From a bacterium UBP3_UBA3054 (GTDB taxonomy: Bacteria > Auribacterota > UBA3054): a stretch of DNA of 10,294 nucleotides. Below are positions 1-6,530 of the stretch, piece after piece. Both the position numbers and the translations under genes were made by a program. Below the pieces are notes generated by a model. The model saw nothing but the letters and a program-made list of their open reading frames with translations. It had not been told where the DNA came from and did not search any database. Numbering within the stretch: the stretch's first letter is position 1; every line of letters starts with the position of its first letter. The stretch is taken from contig DFCM01000131.1 of assembly GCA_002366995.1 (NCBI GenBank), positions 3,203 to 13,496 of the forward strand, written 5' to 3'.

Positions 1-606
1 CAGTCCGGCGGCGCCGGCCAGTTCGGCGAAGTCGCCATCCGCTTGAAACCCAATGAAAGAGACAAGGGTTATGAATTCAAGGATATGATCGTGGGCGGCG
101 TTATTTCCGGCTCCTTCATTCCTTCCGTTGACAAAGGCATCCAGTCCCGCATGACCGAAGGCGTAATCGCCGGCTGCCGCGTCGTGGACGTCATCGTCGA
201 ACTGTACGACGGCAAAGAGCACCCGGTCGACTCCAAGGATATCGCCTTCCAGATCGCCGGCAGAATGGCTTTCAGTGAAGCCATCAAGAAAGCTGACCCG
301 ATCCTTCTGGAGCCTATCATGAACGTCTCCATCGCCTGCCCGCAGGAATTCATGGGCGACATCAACGGCAACATCAACTCGAAACGCGGCCAGATCATGG
401 GCATGGACGTGGACGGCAATCTCCAGGTGATCAAAGCCCAGGTCCCGCAGGCGGAAATGTTCCGCTTCTGCAGCGAACTGCGCTCCATCACCGGCGGCGC
501 CGGCAGCTACTCCATGGAATTCTCGCACTACAGCGAGGTCCCGCCGAACATCGCTCAGCAGATCAAAGCCGCTTACGAAGCCACCAAGAAGAATGTGGAA
601 GAATAA
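1..606 (+). CDS. fusA: Elongation factor G, C-terminal part (5' end outside window)
   Basis: This is the last 201 codons of a translational GTPase that drives ribosomal translocation; the reading frame is open from base 1, so the GTPase domain lies upstream of the window. The sequence opens inside domain IV with the EF-G signature QSGGAGQFGEV. It continues through a GGVISGSFIPSVDKGI segment and the HPVDSKDIAF motif, then domain V beginning LLEPIMNVSIACPQEFMGD and ending MEFSHYSEVPPNIAQQI. Classical EF-G has a RRRG-type motif in domain V; here it is NSKRGQIMGMD, followed by LRSITGGAGSY. That pattern resembles the EF-G2/'EF-G-like' paralog group more than E. coli FusA, so it may be a second EF-G copy rather than the only one. 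The stop codon overlaps the next gene by 14 nt, which suggests co-transcription. Identification as EF-G is secure; assignment to the subfamily is by eye. Confidence 0.93.
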   Translation, partial: QSGGAGQFGEVAIRLKPNERDKGYEFKDMIVGGVISGSFIPSVDKGIQSRMTEGVIAGCRVVDVIVELYDGKEHPVDSKDIAFQIAGRMAFSEAIKKADPILLEPIMNVSIACPQEFMGDINGNINSKRGQIMGMDVDGNLQVIKAQVPQAEMFRFCSELRSITGGAGSYSMEFSHYSEVPPNIAQQIKAAYEATKKNVEE

Positions 607-1573
607 GATCGAGAACATTCTTGACGGCATAAAGGGCCGCCGCGTACTGGTCGTCGGCGACGTTATGCTCGATCACTTCGTGAGAGGCGAGGTCAACCGC
701 ATCTCCCCGGAAGCTCCGGTCCCCGTGGTCAGGGTGACATCTGAGAGCGACATGCCGGGAGCCGCCGCCAACGTCGCCATGAACCTTGCGTCGCTGGGCG
801 CCCAGCCAGTCATGGTGGGCGCGATCGGCAACGACGCCGACGGCGCGCATCTCAGGGATCTTTTGACCAAAGCCGGCGTGGATTGCTCCGGGCTCATCGT
901 TTCCGAATCGATCCACACCACCAGGAAAGTGAGGATAATCGCGAGATCCCAGCACGTCGTGAGAGTGGACTGGGACGGCATTATCAAAGAGGAAGACACG
1001 GTGCACGAAAAGCTCTACGCCGCGGTCAGGGAACTCGCGCCGAAGTGCGAAGTCCTGATCCTCCAGGATTACAACAAGGGACTTTGCGATAAGGCGCTGA
1101 ACGAGACCATGGCCGCCTCCGGGAAGCCTCTTCTCGTCGATCCGAACCGCTACTGCGCGACGCCGTACATCGGCTCTTTCGCCACGCCGAACCTCGAGGA
1201 GGCTCTGATCCTTTCCGGCTATACGCCGAAGGGTGCGCCGGTCGAGGAGCTCCCGCTTCTCGCTGAGGCCTTTTTTAAGCGCCATAACGTGAAAAGCCTC
1301 GTCGTTACCCTAAGCGAGCACGGAATAGCCCTCTGTGAGCGCGGTGGGGTCGTTAAAAGGGCGAAGGCGGCGACCAAGCGCGGCGTCTTCGACGTCTCCG
1401 GCGCCGGCGACACCGTCGTGGCCGTTCTTGGCGCTGCTCTAGCCGCGGGCGCTTCCGCCTGGGACGCCTGCCAATTAGCCAACATCGCGGGCGGCATCGT
1501 GGTCGGAAAATCCGGCACGGCCAGCACAACCATTGAAGAACTGCGGGCGAACCTGCCTGAAACTGAAAATTAG
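593..1573 (+). CDS. rfaE1: D-glycero-beta-D-manno-heptose-7-phosphate kinase (RfaE1/HldE kinase domain)
   Basis: This is a 326-aa PfkB/ribokinase-family sugar kinase matching the N-terminal kinase domain of E. coli HldE along its whole length. That enzyme phosphorylates heptose-7-phosphate to the 1,7-bisphosphate in the cytoplasm, on the route to ADP-heptose for LPS core. Visible landmarks are VVGDVMLDHFVRGEVNRISP near residues 20-40, PVPVV, the GAAANVAMNLASLG substrate/fold motif, TPNLEEA, VTLSEHGIAL, and the PfkB signature DVSGAGDTV. Its GAGD is at residues 270-273, and D273 is the expected catalytic base. The protein stops right after the kinase domain, so the adenylyltransferase half of HldE is absent and should be encoded elsewhere (RfaE2-like). 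The ATG at 593 lies inside the end of the EF-G gene and has only a weak purine-rich AAGAAG before it. Translation coupled to EF-G termination is likely. The start is less certain than the function. Confidence 0.93.
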   Translation: MWKNKIENILDGIKGRRVLVVGDVMLDHFVRGEVNRISPEAPVPVVRVTSESDMPGAAANVAMNLASLGAQPVMVGAIGNDADGAHLRDLLTKAGVDCSGLIVSESIHTTRKVRIIARSQHVVRVDWDGIIKEEDTVHEKLYAAVRELAPKCEVLILQDYNKGLCDKALNETMAASGKPLLVDPNRYCATPYIGSFATPNLEEALILSGYTPKGAPVEELPLLAEAFFKRHNVKSLVVTLSEHGIALCERGGVVKRAKAATKRGVFDVSGAGDTVVAVLGAALAAGASAWDACQLANIAGGIVVGKSGTASTTIEELRANLPETEN

Positions 1574-1588
1574 TTAAATCCCAAACTC

Positions 1589-1593
1589 AGGAG
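1589..1593 (+). promoter_or_regulatory. Ribosome binding site of yebC
   Basis: AGGAG lies 5 nt before the ATG at 1599, in the 25-nt gap after the kinase stop codon. It supports that ATG as the start, and the protein then begins with the family's invariant MSGHNKW. Confidence 0.8.
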
Positions 1594-1598
1594 TTTAT

Positions 1599-2354
1599 AT
1601 GAGTGGACATAATAAGTGGTCATCCATTAAACACAAAAAAGCGGCTGCCGACGCCAAGCGCGGCAAAGCCTTCTCTAAGATCTCCAAAGAGATCACCATC
1701 GCGGCCAAGGACGGCGGCGGCGATCCCAACATGAACCCCAGACTCAGAACGGCCATCTTGGCGGCCAAGGCTGTCAACATGCCCCAGGACAACGTCACCA
1801 GAGCCATCAAGAAAGGCACGGGCGAACTCCCCGGCGTCTCTTATGAAGAGATCATCTACGAAGGTTACGCTCCCGGCGGCGTGGGCCTCATCATCGAGGT
1901 CCTGACCGACAACAGAAACCGCGCGGCCGCAGAAGTAAGAACGACCCTCGACAAGAGGGGAGGCTCCCTGGCCAACAACGGCGCGGTCGCCTGGCAGTTC
2001 AACAAGAAAGGCGTCATCCGCGTTCCCCTCAACAAAGCCACCGAGGACGACCTCTTCATGCTGGTCTCCGACGCCGGCGCCGAGGACATGAACTCCGACG
2101 ACGAGAACTTCGAGATCACCTGCGGCATCTCCGAGTTTGAGGCTGTCAAGAAGGCGCTTGAAGACGCCAAGATCGACTACATCGAGGCCAACCTCGAGCA
2201 GATCCCGGCTTCCACCGTGGACGTCAACGACGTCAAGACCGCCAAGCAGGTCCTGACTCTGATCGACGCCCTCGACGAACTGGACGACGTGCAGAACGTC
2301 TACGCCAACTTCAAGATGGAAGATTCCATCATGGAGCAGGCCTCCGAGGAATGA
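1599..2354 (+). CDS. yebC: YebC/PmpR/TACO1 family protein
   Basis: This 251-aa cytoplasmic protein is full length for the family (about 240-250 aa). It opens with the hallmark MSGHNKWSSIKHKKAAADAK and contains the conserved segments GGGDPNMNPRLRTAI, MPQDNVTRAIKKGTG, YEGYAPGGVGLIIEVLTDN and the RGGSLANNGAVAWQF strand region. Members were long annotated as transcriptional regulators. More recent work on YebC and mitochondrial TACO1 links them to translation, relieving ribosome stalling on difficult (for example polyproline) sequences. The location downstream of an EF-G gene is consistent with a translation role, though the linkage alone does not prove it. Its TGA overlaps the start of the RNase H gene in an ATGA arrangement, so the two are probably translationally coupled. 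Confidence 0.95.
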   Translation: MSGHNKWSSIKHKKAAADAKRGKAFSKISKEITIAAKDGGGDPNMNPRLRTAILAAKAVNMPQDNVTRAIKKGTGELPGVSYEEIIYEGYAPGGVGLIIEVLTDNRNRAAAEVRTTLDKRGGSLANNGAVAWQFNKKGVIRVPLNKATEDDLFMLVSDAGAEDMNSDDENFEITCGISEFEAVKKALEDAKIDYIEANLEQIPASTVDVNDVKTAKQVLTLIDALDELDDVQNVYANFKMEDSIMEQASEE

Positions 2355-3067
2355 GCGAACCTTCTTACCAAAGAAGGACCAAGCATCCTACTCTGAGCGT
2401 CACGCATTATAAGGACACCGTCTATCTTTACTGCGACGGCGCTTGCAAAGGCAATCCCGGACCCGGTGGGTGCGGGATCGTCCTTTTATTTAACCAATTC
2501 CGCAAGAACTTTAGGGTCTACTTAGGGGAAGAAGTGACGAACAATATCGCGGAGCTTGAGGCCGTCAGATTCGGTTTGTCCGCCATAAAAGACAAAAATC
2601 TCCCCATCGTCATCTGTTCCGACTCCACTTATGTTATTGGCCTTATGACCAAAGGCTGGACGCCGAAAGCGAACATAGAAATGGTCGAGGCCCTGAAGAA
2701 GTACTTGAAAGAGTTCCCGAAACTAAGTTTCCTCCAGGTGCCCGGCCACTCACGGGTGCCCGAGAACGAGGACGCCGACAAAATAGCCAGCTTCGCCTGC
2801 AAAGTCAAAGGCGAAGCGGGCGTCCTTAAGGAAACGGACGTGCCCACTACCGAAAAGCCCAAGAAGCCCAAGGCCGCCAAAGCTGCCAGAGCTCCAAAAA
2901 AAGACGCTTACAAGGATCCCTACTACAACGACAAGGGGGCCAAGGAGCTTGAGGACCCCGACAGCGAGGAGATACGTAAGCTCGTCGAGGAGGAGATGGC
3001 CTACGAGGAATTCGAGGAGGCGGACAAAAAAAGGCGCCTCAACGAATGGGGAATAGAAGAATACTGA
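2351..3067 (+). CDS. rnhA: Ribonuclease HI with a charged C-terminal extension
   Basis: This 238-aa protein degrades the RNA strand of RNA:DNA hybrids. Residues about 22-152 form an RNase HI domain with every catalytic residue visible: D29 in YLYCDGACKGNPGPGG, E68 in NNIAELEAV, D91 in CSDSTYVI and D143 in PENEDADKIAS, plus the H133 of PGHS that aids product release. Typical bacterial RNase HI is about 150-160 aa, so the tail of about 85 residues is extra. It has a Lys/Ala/Pro-rich linker (about 165-185, with EKPKKPKAAKAARAPKK) and then a strongly acidic helix-prone end. I recognise no domain in the tail. The ATG overlaps the yebC stop (ATGA), with GAGGA immediately before it, so initiation probably depends on yebC translation. 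An intrinsic terminator directly follows. Confidence 0.93.
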   Translation: MSEPSYQRRTKHPTLSVTHYKDTVYLYCDGACKGNPGPGGCGIVLLFNQFRKNFRVYLGEEVTNNIAELEAVRFGLSAIKDKNLPIVICSDSTYVIGLMTKGWTPKANIEMVEALKKYLKEFPKLSFLQVPGHSRVPENEDADKIASFACKVKGEAGVLKETDVPTTEKPKKPKAAKAARAPKKDAYKDPYYNDKGAKELEDPDSEEIRKLVEEEMAYEEFEEADKKRRLNEWGIEEY

Positions 3068-3093
3068 AGCGGAAATTTTCCGCTTCTTTTTTT
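3066..3093 (+). terminator. Intrinsic terminator of the fusA-rnhA cluster
   Basis: A near-perfect hairpin pairs GAAGCGGAAA (3066-3075) with TTTCCGCTTC (3077-3086) and is followed by seven T residues (3087-3093). The innermost A:T pairs would open as the loop. The left arm starts inside the TGA stop codon of the RNase H gene. It separates the housekeeping cluster from the secreted-protein operon. Confidence 0.88.
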
Positions 3094-3094
3094 A

Positions 3095-3126
3095 TGGTAA
3101 AATAAATATGTAATATAGTTCAGGAG
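3095..3126 (+). promoter_or_regulatory. Candidate promoter and ribosome binding site of the secreted-protein operon
   Basis: The only AT-rich stretch in the window lies between the terminator and the next gene. TGGTAAAAT (3095-3103) fits an extended -10 element (TGnTATAAT-like), and TAATAT/TATAGT at 3111-3120 are alternative -10s. No convincing -35 is seen, because that position falls in the terminator stem and T-tract. AGGAG at 3122-3126, 8 nt before the ATG at 3135, is a clear Shine-Dalgarno. The ribosome site is well supported; the promoter is only plausible. Confidence 0.45.
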
Positions 3127-3134
3127 AAATTACC

Positions 3135-3878
3135 ATGAAAAAGATCACATTCCTTCTGCTTCTTTCCGCCTTCGCGCTCTTCGCTGAGGATGAGCCGACG
3201 CCCGGACACTACGAGCTTTCGCCCCTTTCCTGGAAGGGCAATTTCACCATCTCCCTGACCGGATTCCTGCCGGCCGCGGGCCTCAACGAATTTCTCTCCA
3301 ACCAGGTGATAGGCCTCTACAACCTGTGGAATGACATCTACGTGGGCATGAAAGCGGTGCCCACAAAAAAATCAACCGGCAATTACGTTTTCCGCGAAAT
3401 GGGCACTTACGGCATGATCGCGGAGTTCGTCTACACCATCAGCAATGGGAAATTCAAATACAACGACCGCTATGCCGAGTATTTTATCTCTATCCTGACC
3501 TACAACGAAGCCGACGACATGTACTACTCCAACGAGCTGACACAGGGAATAGGCAAGATCAAGGGGCAGGGGAAGATCTTCGACTCGGTCATGCCGTACT
3601 TCAACGACGGCTACGGCATAACGCTCTACAATTCCAACGAGGAAACGCCCTTTGCCGTCAGCGACTCCATCGTAACCTGTCTGCCGGTCGGCCAGAATTT
3701 CGCCTACTCCGGTGAGCCTTACGCCGGAACGAAGGTCAAGGTCACGGTGAAGAAAAGGACCGGCAAGGTCAATTTCCAGATGAAGATCAAGAAAACCCCG
3801 GAGAACATTAACTACACGTCTGTCGTGCCGAGCCTGATCTGGTTCGTGCCCGATCCTCCGAAAGAGGATAAGGAATAA
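3135..3878 (+). CDS. Secreted protein of unknown function, homologous to the C-terminal module of the next gene's protease
   Basis: This 247-aa protein has a clear Sec signal peptide: MKK, a hydrophobic core (residues 5-16) and likely cleavage after A17 (ALFA|ED). The mature part, residues about 30-239, is one module that aligns over its full length with residues about 669-871 of the downstream S8 protease. Paired segments are WKGNFTISLTG/WKGSFTVSMSG, NDIYVGMK/YDVYVGQK, ISILTYN/ISFLTYY, IKGQGKI/IKGKGTI, FAVSDSIV/FAVGDSLI and TGKVNFQMKIK/TGKFNFKMKV. The module is rich in aromatic and alternating polar/hydrophobic residues and is probably mostly beta-structure. I do not recognise it as a named family. 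It has no catalytic motif, no transmembrane segment after the signal and only one mature cysteine (C182). It is first in an operon with two proteases, with a 5-nt gap to the next gene. A role as partner, chaperone, inhibitor or adhesion/substrate-binding module is inference only. Confidence 0.88.
   Translation: MKKITFLLLLSAFALFAEDEPTPGHYELSPLSWKGNFTISLTGFLPAAGLNEFLSNQVIGLYNLWNDIYVGMKAVPTKKSTGNYVFREMGTYGMIAEFVYTISNGKFKYNDRYAEYFISILTYNEADDMYYSNELTQGIGKIKGQGKIFDSVMPYFNDGYGITLYNSNEETPFAVSDSIVTCLPVGQNFAYSGEPYAGTKVKVTVKKRTGKVNFQMKIKKTPENINYTSVVPSLIWFVPDPPKEDKE
3222..3851 (+). repeat. Free copy of the shared C-terminal module (copy 1)
   Basis: This is the coding stretch for the module, residues about 30-239 of the small secreted protein. 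It is homologous at protein level to 5888-6496, and short DNA runs remain similar, such as the region encoding TGK[VF]NF near the end of each copy. Boundaries are set by eye from the conserved WKG and the terminal W.VP/WIP motifs. Confidence 0.75.
3870..3874 (+). promoter_or_regulatory. Ribosome binding site of the first protease, inside the preceding gene
   Basis: AAGGA lies 9 nt before the ATG at 3884 and within the last codons of the upstream gene, whose stop is only 5 nt before that ATG. This supports the start and suggests translational coupling. Confidence 0.7.
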
Positions 3879-3883
3879 TAATC

Positions 3884-5854
3884 ATGAAAAAGCTTTCGCT
3901 TCTTGCTCTGCTGTTCTGTCTTTCCGTTCTGGCTGATCCCGGCAAGATCTACCTTGCCAACGCCGTCATCGATCCCGAGGCTCCGGAGATCAATTCCATC
4001 GGGGCGGTCTGCTCGCTTTCCTCCGCCGGCACGCGCCTCTACGTCGTCCAGCCCGAAAGCAATTTCACCCCGAAGGATCGTGAAAGCGCAAAGGCTCTTG
4101 GTATAATTTTCCGCGGCAACATTCCGCCCAACGCCTATCTCATTGAAGCAGGCGAAAGCGAGTTGGTTGCTCTGAAGCAGCGCTTTTCCATTCTTTACGC
4201 CGGGGAGTTCCTGCCGGAATACAAGCTGCTTTACCCAGGAGCGAACGAGGTGAGCGTCAGCGCTGTCGGCGAGGAGGAGCTTCATCCCGTGCAGGTCGGC
4301 ACCTTCAGGGAAGAATGTCTTCCCGATATCGTGAAGGCGCTGGAAGCTTTGGGCGCTAAAGATATCGAGAAGGTCAGCGGGACCTTGGAGCCCTGCGTGC
4401 AAACGCGGCTCACCAACAGCCAGGCCTACGAGATCGCCAAGAGGGGAGACGTGGCCTTCGTCGAACCTTACGCTCCGGCGAAGCCTTTGAACGACGTCGC
4501 CAAGAGCGCGCCGCTCGCCAACCTTGAGGATCTTCAGCTGGCCGGCTACACCGGCAAGGGGCAGATGGTCTGCATCCAGGATTCCGGCCTTGACAACGGC
4601 GACCTTGAGAACATCCATCCCGATTTCAAGAACAAGAAAGTCATCGGCCGCTGCACCACGGTAGTCGCGGCAGAGCGCGGCTCTTATGACGATTGGCGCG
4701 ACCTCGATGGATACGGCCACGGCACGCATGTGTCCGGCTCGGCCGTCGGAACAGGAGCCGCCAGCGGCGGCCAATACCGCGGCATGGTGCCCGACGCCTC
4801 GCTCTTCATGCTGTGCGCCGGCAAGAGCAACGGATACCTTGGCGTTGGAACCTTTGATGATCTTACGAACACCTACCATTCCGGCTGCCGCGTCATGAAC
4901 AACAGCTGGGGCATCACCAGCGACGGATATTACAGTTCGGATGCGCGTTTTTACGATTATCTGATATGGTCTTACCCTGACTATACGATCTGCTTTTCCT
5001 CAGGCAACGCGAACCAAAAGTTGAAAGTTCCCACGGAAAGCACCATGAACGAAGCTTCCGCCGCCAAGAACGTCATCACGGTGGGCGCGGCGGAAAGCTA
5101 CCGCCCGGACTACGGCGAAGACGCCGTTCCGGATGACGGAGTGCATCAGGGCATGGCTTGGTTTTCCAGCCGCGGACCCTGCCGCGACGGCAGGATCAAG
5201 CCGGACGTCGTGGCTCCCGGCACCGGCATAATGTCGTGCTTAGCCGGCTCCGCGAAAACTTCCGTCAGGGATGAATATTATCATTACCTGGACGGAACCA
5301 GCATGGCCAGCCCGATCACAGCCGGCTGCTGCGCGCTCATAAGGGATTATCTAAATAAAAAACACGGAGTGGCCTCGGTCAGCGCCGCGCTTGTGAAAGC
5401 GATTCTTGTTACCGGCGCCCGCACGCTGATCCCAGGGCAGTATGAGGGTGAATTTGAGGATGTCAGGCCCAACCCGGTGGAAGGGTACGGGCACATCAAC
5501 ATAAAGCGGAGCCTGGAGCCGGAAAACGGCGAGATGAAATTTTCTGAATTCACTTTCACCGAGAGCGGCCAGGCTGTCACCAACGTCTATTCCAAGAGCG
5601 CCGTTTGCGACCTGAACGTGGGGCTCGTCTGGACAGACTATCCCGGTTCCGTCGGCAATTACACGCAGCTCGTCAACGACCTCGACCTCTACGTCGTCGG
5701 ACCGAACGGCAAGACCTACACTTTGAATGACCACCTCAACAACGTGGAAGTGCTCAACATCTACGAGGTCCCGGAAGGCGATTATCAGGTCATCGTGAAA
5801 GCCAAGAACATCATGCAAGGTCCCCAGTCCTGCGCCCTGGTCTTCCTTTACAGC
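3884..5854 (+). repeat. Tandem duplication: protease core, copy 1
   Basis: This encodes residues 1-657 of the first protease, collinear with 6531-8504 of the next gene with only small indels (H279, N375 and S473 have the same numbers in both proteins). By eye more than half the residues match, rising to near identity around the catalytic Asp. A 26-nt stretch there (4562-4587 versus 7215-7240) is identical at DNA level. Confidence 0.85.
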
Positions 5855-6505
5855 GCGAACGATCATACCTCGAAAGTCGAAAAAGGTTACAAGTCCTTCG
5901 ATTGGAAAGGCAGCTTCACCGTTTCCATGTCCGGAACGGCGGGAAACAATGGCTTGGCCGCGCTCCTCATCAACGGCATAGCGGGCATTTTCAACAACGC
6001 CTACGACGTCTATGTGGGGCAGAAATTCCTGCCGCGGATGGAAAAGGGCAAGCTTGTCTACAAAGAGGGGACCCTCTCCTTTTCCTATTCGCCGAAGAAC
6101 GACAAGTTCTCCTATCAGGACAAGAGCCCCAACGAGCGCATTTCCTTCCTTACCTACTACGGCGGAACGATCTATTACAGCGAACCGGACAAATGCTCCA
6201 TTAAAGGCAAGGGGACCATCGGCGGACTTGAGAGAGAACTCACGGAGGAATCCCTGCTGACGCTTCTCAACAACAACGACGGTATGAATTTCGCCGTGGG
6301 AGATTCGCTGATCAGAATGGAGAACAAAGGCAAGACCATGAGCTATTCCGGTTCGCCCTCGGAAGGCACATCCGTGAAAGCTTCCGTGAAGATCAAGACC
6401 GGCAAGTTCAACTTCAAGATGAAGGTCGTGAATTCTGACGGCGCAAGCGACGCGTCCTCGCTCGATCCCGGCATGGAAGCGTGGATCCCGCGCGAAAACA
6501 ACTAG
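3884..6505 (+). CDS. Secreted subtilisin-family (S8, KP-43-like) serine protease with a novel C-terminal module
   Basis: This 873-aa endopeptidase precursor has a signal peptide (1-17, SVLA|DP) and a propeptide-like region (about 18-205, with NIPPNAYLIEAG and AGEFLPEYKLLY as in KP-43-type pro-regions). The S8 catalytic domain spans about 206-545. The full active site is visible: D233 (CIQDSGLD), H279 (GHGTHVSGS), oxyanion N375 (CFSSGNA) and nucleophile S473 (DGTSMASP). Residues about 555-657 form the beta-jelly-roll typical of KP-43 relatives (LNVGLVWTDYPG, LVNDLDLYVVGPNGK, GDYQVIVKAKN, GPQSCALVF). Residues 669-871 are an extra module, homologous to the small secreted protein encoded just upstream and absent from the downstream paralog. 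Many cysteines are present for a secreted subtilase (for example C230, C311, C370, C482, C483). It is predicted to be exported and active in the periplasm or outside the cell. Its substrate is unknown. Confidence 0.93.
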   Translation: MKKLSLLALLFCLSVLADPGKIYLANAVIDPEAPEINSIGAVCSLSSAGTRLYVVQPESNFTPKDRESAKALGIIFRGNIPPNAYLIEAGESELVALKQRFSILYAGEFLPEYKLLYPGANEVSVSAVGEEELHPVQVGTFREECLPDIVKALEALGAKDIEKVSGTLEPCVQTRLTNSQAYEIAKRGDVAFVEPYAPAKPLNDVAKSAPLANLEDLQLAGYTGKGQMVCIQDSGLDNGDLENIHPDFKNKKVIGRCTTVVAAERGSYDDWRDLDGYGHGTHVSGSAVGTGAASGGQYRGMVPDASLFMLCAGKSNGYLGVGTFDDLTNTYHSGCRVMNNSWGITSDGYYSSDARFYDYLIWSYPDYTICFSSGNANQKLKVPTESTMNEASAAKNVITVGAAESYRPDYGEDAVPDDGVHQGMAWFSSRGPCRDGRIKPDVVAPGTGIMSCLAGSAKTSVRDEYYHYLDGTSMASPITAGCCALIRDYLNKKHGVASVSAALVKAILVTGARTLIPGQYEGEFEDVRPNPVEGYGHINIKRSLEPENGEMKFSEFTFTESGQAVTNVYSKSAVCDLNVGLVWTDYPGSVGNYTQLVNDLDLYVVGPNGKTYTLNDHLNNVEVLNIYEVPEGDYQVIVKAKNIMQGPQSCALVFLYSANDHTSKVEKGYKSFDWKGSFTVSMSGTAGNNGLAALLINGIAGIFNNAYDVYVGQKFLPRMEKGKLVYKEGTLSFSYSPKNDKFSYQDKSPNERISFLTYYGGTIYYSEPDKCSIKGKGTIGGLERELTEESLLTLLNNNDGMNFAVGDSLIRMENKGKTMSYSGSPSEGTSVKASVKIKTGKFNFKMKVVNSDGASDASSLDPGMEAWIPRENN
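5888..6496 (+). repeat. Protease-fused copy of the shared C-terminal module (copy 2)
   Basis: This encodes residues 669-871 of the first protease and is homologous to 3222-3851. It begins after a short linker (residues about 658-668, SANDHTSKVEK) that follows the jelly-roll domain, at SFDWKGSFTVSMSG, and runs to EAWIP just before the C-terminus. Confidence 0.78.
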
Positions 6506-6519
6506 AGAAAAATAGAATT

Positions 6520-6524
6520 AAGGA
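6520..6524 (+). promoter_or_regulatory. Ribosome binding site of the second protease
   Basis: AAGGA (within TTAAGGA) is placed 6 nt before the ATG at 6531, in a 25-nt AT-rich gap after the first protease's TAG. No terminator or separate promoter is evident in this gap, so the gene is probably co-transcribed with the two before it. Confidence 0.75.
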
Positions 6525-6530
6525 TAAATC

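Noticed and set aside
563..1285. A 240-codon open frame on the minus strand
   Set aside because: It is antisense to the heptose kinase, which matches HldE along its entire length. The minus frame has no ribosome site or family motif.
3884..3934. Possible lipoprotein signal in the first protease, because of C12 in its signal peptide
   Set aside because: The residues before it (LLF) do not form a lipobox with a small residue at -1, and an ordinary signal-peptidase I site (VLA|D) follows. The paralog has no Cys there.
3812..4879. A 355-codon open frame on the minus strand
   Set aside because: It is antisense to the first protease and runs into the end of the upstream gene. Its similarity to the minus frame at 6414-7061 merely mirrors the duplication of the proteases on the + strand.
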